DNA from: Marsupella aquatica
Lineage: Eukaryota; Marchantiophyta
Assembly (NCBI GenBank): GCA_973895155.1
Contig: OZ316891.1
Span: 9,114,001 to 9,178,000, forward strand
Length of the DNA: 64,000 nucleotides
Direction of reading: 5' to 3'
The number at the start of each line of letters is the position of its first letter. The stretch's first letter is position 1. Below, in pieces: positions 57,501 to 64,000 of the stretch. The notes below the pieces were generated by a model that was given only the letters and a program-made list of their open reading frames with translations, did not search any database and was not told the origin of the DNA. Position numbers and translations under genes: made by a program.

Positions 57501-58620
57501 ACACAAACCTTTGATTAATACTCTCCAAATTCTCCTGAACAAGTTCCCTCTTCATTAGCATCATCCAAAGACTCATCAATTTCAATCCAAAGCTATTTGC
57601 TGTTTTGTCTCCATATCCTAAAGCTGGTTTCCTTTCAACACACAATCGTACATCCCTCTTCAAGAAGTTGGATTGATTGCCTCTCTCACAAGCTAGCGCA
57701 CTTGTTCCTTTAAGATTTCCTTCCTGATTTCAAATTCCAATCTTACTGAAAACAAAAATTTACCTCTTCTCAACGCATCCACTTCCACAAGCTCATTGTT
57801 AATAACTCCAAATTGCTCACTGCCAAGGTCAAGACTTTCAGGGTCAATTTTGCACACTCATTCTCTGATTCATTCCTAGAATGAGTTCTCACACTGTAGC
57901 CTGTTTTCCTTTGCTTTCCTTTCAGTCATGAATTCCTTTGCATCAACACTCCATTGCACACTAAAAACACCACATGCCCATAAAACTCCAAAGCTCTCCT
58001 TCTAACCACCACACGTGCCCTTACCATTGAAACTACCATTATGGATTTGAATCCTCACAGATCACCATGTGTGAAGTCCAAAAAAATCCACCAAAAAACT
58101 CATTTGACCCTTCATATATTTTTATTCCCATCCTCTTTTGTCTTTTCATCATTCAACTCCTTTTCCATGTACTAAAAGTTGCTCCAAACTCCATGCCAAG
58201 TTAACCAACTACAATTAAATATCTTTATAATTTCTCTCCAACCTCATTTCCTGACAACATTGGCTCCTGGGCGGCCAAGAGCAACACCACAATCATTATG
58301 GAAGGACAAATGAATTGACGGCAGCAGTGGTGTCCGAGGAAGTATTTGCATTGCCAATAAGAAATAAGATGCAGGTTGATGCCAGGAAGTCACTTCTGGA
58401 TGACTAGTTTAGGTCATCTTCATGTTAGGTTATGCCTCCAATATCACCTATATACTTTCATAGTACTAGCTAGATTTTGATAGACTAGAATAACACTAGT
58501 TTGAGTTCCAGGTTCCCATAGACCATGGGAGGGGGTATACCCAAGGGGAACACAAACTTGTGCTCACACTTGAAGGTTCACTCTAGAGGAGAGAGTGAGA
58601 GGAGGAACTCTAGCACGTTG
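54549..58620. other. unclassified, mostly non-coding
   Basis: Short ORFs such as 55267-55650 (-) and 57038-57355 (+) have no recognisable domain. 55.98-56.45 kb is A/T-rich, and 56.5-58.2 kb is C/T-rich on the plus strand. No terminal repeats found. Confidence 0.35.
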
Positions 58621-58776
58621 GCTATGGCAAGTGTAATCATTTCGCTGTACTGGGTTTCTCTCACGCCTGTGGACATCGCCCAGGCGTGGTGAGCCACGGC
58701 TATGGCAGGTGTAATCATTTCGCTGTACTGGGTTTCTCTCACGCCCGTGGACATCGCCCAGGCGTGGTGAGCCACG
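58621..58776. repeat. 78-bp tandem repeat x2
   Basis: Copy 1 58621-58698, copy 2 58699-58776, differing at a few positions (CAAGTG/CAGGTG, CGCCTG/CGCCCG). 78 is a multiple of three, so a minus-strand ORF (58578-58775) contains a duplicated 26-residue unit with HHAWAMSTGVRETQYSEMI. The surrounding sequence looks LTR-like but has no partner. Confidence 0.85.
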
Positions 58777-59797
58777 TCCTTTTGTTGGAGTCTTAAAGGG
58801 AGTTTTATCCTTTATTCATCCAGACTTAAAGTACATTTTATCCTCTATGTACTCCTTTTGGTTCTATTGCATCGTGCTTTGTTTGGCCCGTTTTAGAAAA
58901 TTGATCATTTGATTCAATTTCATATGCTCCATTTGTGTTAATTTCCTTAGTTTCTTTTGTGTCAGTTAATATATCATTTTACTCACTTTTAGCATATTCC
59001 ATTTGTGTTAATATCACTACTTCCTTTTGTAAGTGAAACTTGCCCCATTCAGAGGAGCACCCGTGCTGCTTGAGAGAATTTCCTGAGGCGAGGAACAAAG
59101 AAATATTCCAAACTGGAAAATAGGTCTCATTTAACCAGGTAGAAATTTTGGGAGCTTAGAGTCCCCAAATCGAAAAAATCGACCGTCTTGATGCTAATAC
59201 ATGTACAGCTCCTGAATTCAGTTCATACGATAATTCCTACTCCTGTATCGAAGTGACCCTGTCTACAGGCCATCGTCCAGTGAAAACTTGAATCCAATCA
59301 TCATCAATTTGCACAGATGGGCTCTAGGTGCAATTGCACCTCAAAATGCTCTTAACGACTTCTCAGTACTTCTGAACTTCTAAGAGCTCGATGTAGTCGT
59401 CCCTTTGCTAATATTCTATAATGTCTCCATCTACCAAACGCATGTACTCGCAAAACGATGTTATTCGCAGATCCCACAAGGCTGTAAGCTGTTCAACAGA
59501 ATGTGGCAGAGTATATGCTGCTGACATTCAATCAATAGCTCACTCCAGCCACCAGTAGATACTCAGACCGTCTGTGCAACAACATGGTATAAATGCTTAA
59601 CCTTGCCCAGGCCCACCTTGTAAATAAGTGGAATGGGATGCTGGCGGCTACAAAACACGGCCTATTATATTAGATTGCTGTGCAGATGTACACAGGGAAT
59701 ACGTCAGAGCAGTTCGGTTCGCTCCTACGGCACATCAGTCCGGTCAACTCAAGGTTAACTGTCACTCGGACAACGCCACGCTTGAAGGCAGAGAAAA
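58777..59797. other. intergenic region and 3' flank of the DHHC gene
   Basis: Holds the 3' untranslated region of the minus-strand DHHC gene next to 59797. Nothing else supported. Confidence 0.4.
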
Positions 59798-62518
59798 CTA
59801 TCCACCTGAATGAGATTCTGCATGGGTGGATGGGTCATAGAAAGAACGAAACTGCAATCCAGAGCCAATGTGGCCATTCTCTGTTGGGCAGAGCCAATAT
59901 ATTGCGGATGGTCCCAAAATCTGCACACGAAAGAACTTCTCAGCTATCTGAGAAACATATATCTGTCCCAAGTACTGAACAAGAGCGAGCTGTGCTGACT
60001 TACATCGTGAGGCCCATGAAGCACAAACTTAGAATAGTCATTGATGCTTTCGACCTACTGGCAACGTGGGAGTGCCGAATTCTTCAGCTGTTGAATATGA
60101 ATTTGTCAAAGCTCTTCCTAGAACGTAGTGAGAATGCACGTGAGCACTAGGACCATATCTCTGCGGAAATTTTCTAGAAGCGATAAGGATTTCAATAAGT
60201 GATTTCATTGCAGGACTAGCTTCTCAGAATGTTCCTTGAGTAGATATTCCAAGTCTCCTCAGGTGTTGCATCCCATGTGCTGACCCTCAGCACTATAGAA
60301 TGGTCTTTCAAAGCCCACATCATAGGGGAAAAATAAAGTTATTGGAGGTTGAGAACGCACCGTCACCGTATTTGTAAATATGCCAAGATCGTATGGATGT
60401 TTGTAATTGTGGCCTGCTTTTTCAGCAAGCCATCTAGCTCGAACACCTTCATGATACTGCAGGCAAATATCACACAACCCTTGTAAGAAGAAATGGACTT
60501 TCTTCCATGGCAGCTGTTCACTCTAATACAAAAGACTCTACTGTACCTTCGGGAAGGATCCCTCTAAACACCCTGATGATGCTGCATTCAATCATCTCAA
60601 TATGAAAAAAATTCTAAACTTTCATCTGCTTCACTGTGTCTCACGCAGCAGAGGACATGCCAATGTATGCTTTCATAAACAGGAGGTTCCTAGAAGACCA
60701 AGGTACGACGTAGGTGAAGATGGGCGCACCTCAATGGTGGTCTTATTATGCAACAGAAGATAGATGTGCCATGCCAAGAGAACAGCTACAGTACCTAGGA
60801 GAAGGATTATCAATACTGCACAAAAGACCTGCAAACACCACCACCACTGCTTCCGAATGATAATACTGGCCAGCCATCATCAGATGAACTCTTGAGCCTG
60901 AAACTTCTACTATTGGCATTCTTAACTTTTTCTTTCCAGAATTCGAAACATGCAAGATTTCAAGATGGTAAAATTTCCCCCGTGGATCATCATTTTGCAC
61001 ATTTGTCAAATCACGAAAGCACCACATGGCGCTCAGAACACAGTACCTTAGGCTAAAATGATTATTGGAGAAAACTACAGACAGTCCAATCATGGAAAAT
61101 AAGACCTCTTACTGGCACGTGCACACAAGAAATTCGGAAATTTAATCATATAGCAACATACCTTAACGAGAACCGAACCCGCAATAGACGAACTAGCAGG
61201 CAAGGACCTTGGGAGGATATCCGAGTTTCTCTCATTACTACCAAATTCTTGAAGTGCATGGACACCAAGCAACAGCTGCATTTCACAAAAAACATTCAAA
61301 TTTAGAAACATCGTGCTTAGAACAAAACACCCTACTGGTGAACTGCACAACATGGAGGTGTTGGAAGAGTTTTCAATTACAGGATTGAGGAGCTAAGTCT
61401 TATGGTGCCAAAAGTGGTACGACATGCTTACCACTGCATGAGTACAGGCAGTAACAACGTATAAGATGAAGAGGAAGAATGCCTTGTAGTTGTTATGACC
61501 CACACAATTGTTTATCCACACGCAATGATGGTCCTGCAGTGTAGCCAGCAATCTATCAATTTACATCCTCTCACCCAGGATGTACAACAGCGAACTCACT
61601 GATGGCTGTTAGCTGCAGAAATCATAAAGCCATACACTAGGAACAAAGAATTCGAAGCCGCTACTCAGTCAGATTCGCCGATCAGAGGTGTGATAAAACT
61701 TCGTTGAGAGACCATGAAACATGCCCAGCAAACAAGTGAGAGAAACAATCTAGGTTACAGCTAGAATACCATGCGGAGGACACAACGTTTGCAGACACGA
61801 CAATGGTGAGCTCTCGGTGGCTTGTAGTGTCCGCATTTTTGACAGTATCTCAAATCTCCACCCTGCACACGTTTCAACGATCAGTCTTCGGCTCATCGCA
61901 TTACTGTGAACACATACTGCAACTCAGAACAGGTTATAGAAAAGAATCAAACTAGGTGTTCTTGAATGGAGGTCGTTCGCCCGTGTCTTTTGAAGCAGAA
62001 TCGCCCGTACTTCCGAGTGAAACGGGCCGCGCAATTGAGAGTTGTAATTTCCAGCGCGAAAGATCTTCACTAACTTATACTTCAACTAATCAGAAGGGAA
62101 CGGGATGCAATATGCCAGGGAACTCAGAGAACATGAGGAAGCGAAGGTTTCGAAATTGGGACTCCCGTGAGATTACTAAGTTTGCAAAGAATATGACGCT
62201 AACAGTACTTCCTCATGTAATCATGATAAGGAGGTGTACCTTACGCTTTACTTCGTGGAGAGCATTTTGACTGTCTTCAAGGTCAGGCATGTACGATGAG
62301 GGCACCCGGCCAGGGTCCCTCAGAACTGCTAGGATATAACAGAAGAGGGACATGGAAGCCAAACAAGTGAAGATGACTGCATTCAGCAGGCCAGGGCCAG
62401 TGATCAAACTCATCCAAGGTTCTATCACGAGAAAAACCACCGTGTAGTATATGAAACAAATTGCGACGAGCACCACCACAACGGGAAGCGACGCAAATCT
62501 GTTTAGAGTACCAGCCAT
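59798..62518 (-). CDS. DHHC S-acyltransferase, PAT15/PAT16 type
   Basis: Complete seven-exon gene: 62240-62518, 61770-61862, 61432-61533, 61162-61275, 60730-60828, 60367-60456 and 59798-59920, all GT-AG and all phase 0, giving 299 residues. Exon 1 has two membrane segments ([40 protein letters not shown]) and the DPGRVP motif. Exons 2-3 form the zinc-binding cysteine-rich domain ([31 protein letters not shown]) and the catalytic DHHC followed by [16 protein letters not shown]. Exon 5 has the fourth membrane segment and HNKTTIE (TTxE motif). Exon 6 reads [15 protein letters not shown], and exon 7 [13 protein letters not shown]. The enzyme transfers palmitate to cysteines of membrane-associated proteins at endomembranes. 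The blocks match Arabidopsis PAT15/PAT16. No damage seen. Confidence 0.92.
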
Positions 62519-63049
62519 TGTTTCCGCTTACTAAACCTGTCCCAAGTTGTCTATTCTACGTTCAAATTATCCTTAGGGAAAATCGACATAATGTCAGCTC
62601 CGAGATCACGAACGCCTCGGAATAAGACCTGTATGTACAGCAGCTTGACGTGCACCAGCGTACCCAATAATGAGACTGCAAGTGCCAATTGCTGGGACGT
62701 GAAGACTTCCTCAGAACATTTGACCTCCGCTCTTTACACCAATTGATCTCTGCCACCTCTAGTCCAGACGGAGGCTGATATCAGAAAATGATTTGATTTA
62801 AACTCTCCCACAACCACAGTTGTTCAGGCATTGTGCATTATGGTGGTGACACAATCAGCAGCTCCTACTAGATGCTCAGCTGGCTTTGCCCTGCCTCATC
62901 TACCAGCACATTTGGGAACCATTTTTTTCTGAAGCCGGCAATGTGATTGTGGCCTGTGGTGCAATGCCTCCGATCCCGCGCGGCCGCCCGTCCCAGTGCC
63001 AATGTTGTTCATGTGAGCCTGCCGGATTGCTTCACTGACCTTGACGCGG
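62519..63049 (-). promoter_or_regulatory. upstream region of the DHHC gene
   Basis: No coding signal. By position it is the 5' UTR and promoter of the minus-strand DHHC gene. No individual site is supported. Confidence 0.35.
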
Positions 63050-63059
63050 ATGCATTCTC

Positions 63060-63620
63060 ACTGAGAAAAGCACAGAAAGAGGAGCCAAAAAGGGAAAAAG
63101 AGATTATTACGATACCTTCCGAGGTCATAATGGAAGCAGTTTTACTGAGGAAAATACAGAAAAACGCGCCAACAAGGAAGACGGACTTATTGTTCAGATA
63201 CCTACCGAGCTCAAAACGGAAGCAATTTTCAGATACATGAAGATGCGCGGAAAACACAGAAAGACACGCCAACAAGGAAGAAGGGATTACTAATTCAATA
63301 CTTTCCGAGCTCGAAGCGGAACCAATTTTCATTGCGAAAAACACAGAAAGACACGCCAACAAGGAAGAAGGGATTACTAATTCAATACCTTCCGAGCTCG
63401 CAGCGGAAAGCAATTTTCATTGCAAAAAACACAGAAAGATCCGTGAAAACCACAGAAAGACGCTCCAACGAGGAAGAAGGAATTATTGTTTCGATACCTT
63501 CCGAGCTCAAAGCGGAAGCGCTTTTCATTGAAAAAAACACAGAAAGATGCGCCCTAAAGGAAGAAAGGAATTATTGATACAATACCTTCCGAGGTCAAAA
63601 GGGAAGGAATTGCCTGCTGC
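63060..63620. repeat. degenerate minisatellite, six copies of an 86-109 bp unit
   Basis: The anchor CCTTCCGAG(C/G)TC recurs at about 63121, 63207, 63307, 63394, 63503 and 63601 (spacings 86, 100, 87, 109, 98). Each copy also has AAAACACAGAAAGA, CAACAAGGAAGAAGG and GGAAGCAATTTTCA-type segments. Open frames across it on both strands are by-products of the repetition. Confidence 0.85.
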
Positions 63621-63803
63621 ATGGGCCCCATGCACTCACTCACTCAATCGTGGATTGGATCACACATTGTAATCATTGCCTTCTTAATGATGACGGGGTA
63701 CTACAGTAGACAATACTATGGCATAAACAGTTTTTTTTTATAAATTTAATAATTTTGATTTTTATTGGCGAAATTTGTGAGACCCCACATCAAGAAGATT
63801 GAG
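63621..63803. other. non-coding spacer
   Basis: Short spacer; the words GTGAGACCCCACATCAAG near 63778 look like the start of a retroelement LTR, but no partner is in the window. Confidence 0.3.
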
Positions 63804-63893
63804 TCACAATAGTTAACCCAAGATCTATCCAATCTTTATATTCAAGTGTCACAATAGTTAACCCAAGATCTATCCAATCTTTATATTCAAGTG
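63804..63893. repeat. 45-bp perfect tandem repeat x2
   Basis: 63804-63848 and 63849-63893 are identical (starting TCACAATAGTTAACCC and ending TTCAAGTG). Confidence 0.9.
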
Positions 63894-64000
63894 AACTATC
63901 ACAAAGTCATGTCTCTAATGGGCTTGGCCTACACAGATTTACAAGTAGTGAGAGTGTAATCATTTGGATGAGGAGACCAACGTGAAATCTTTGGTCTTTG

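Noticed and set aside
63009-63413. A 134-codon minus-strand ORF
   Set aside because: It is produced by the minisatellite: repeated SSEGIELVIPSSLLACLSVF-type units follow the DNA repeat, and there is no other coding signal.

Overview
This is nuclear DNA of a land plant. The three intact host genes are recognisable plant orthologs with short GT-AG introns: a WDR53-type WD40 protein, an MRL7/SVR4-type chloroplast protein and a PAT15/PAT16-type DHHC palmitoyltransferase. The transposase family in the middle of the window is one I associate with mosses and lycophytes. A non-seed plant is therefore my best guess, but species cannot be read from the sequence. I see no rRNA, functional tRNA or CRISPR array.

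Layout. 1-7.4 kb: the 3' part of the WDR53-like gene (+) and a complete four-exon MRL7-like gene (-), tail to tail. 7.4-59 kb: a repeat island. It holds a decayed PIF/Harbinger element (7.4-9.5 kb); a fold-back element (10.4-10.7 kb); a two-exon transposon-type gene with a 3.1-kb intron (12.0-16.75 kb); a gag-protease-only Ty3/gypsy element with both LTRs (16.8-20.9 kb); AT-rich debris with a tRNA-like SINE (28.3 kb); a copia gag pseudogene (31.2-32.1 kb); a 10.6-kb MULE (34.7-45.3 kb); two inverted copies of a 297-bp MITE flanking the MULE region (33.1 and 46.8 kb); a CACTA remnant (48.6-50.8 kb); a LINE fragment (50.8-52.3 kb) ending at a second fold-back element (52.3-52.6 kb); and unclassified repeats. 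59.8-62.5 kb: the complete seven-exon DHHC gene (-), with a minisatellite upstream.

The most interesting object is the MULE at 34743-45321, bounded by identical 9-bp direct repeats and imperfect terminal inverted repeats. It has two large divergent genes. One encodes a transposase with a GCM/WRKY-like zinc finger, a MULE DDE core and a SWIM finger. The other appears to encode a chimera: a ParB/Srx-like domain, a long unclassified segment, a beta-class DNA-methyltransferase-like domain and a retroelement-integrase-type GPY/F module. A third small gene lies near the right end. A palindromic motif (CTAGCGA-NN-TCGCTAG) recurs through the element in introns, the divergent promoter and subterminal DNA, and I found none in the exons. 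Both large genes carry one in-frame TGA. I infer a transposon with its own DNA-modification or DNA-partition-like protein and its own array of cis sites, now mildly decayed. Similarity calls are from my reading of motifs; no database search was run.
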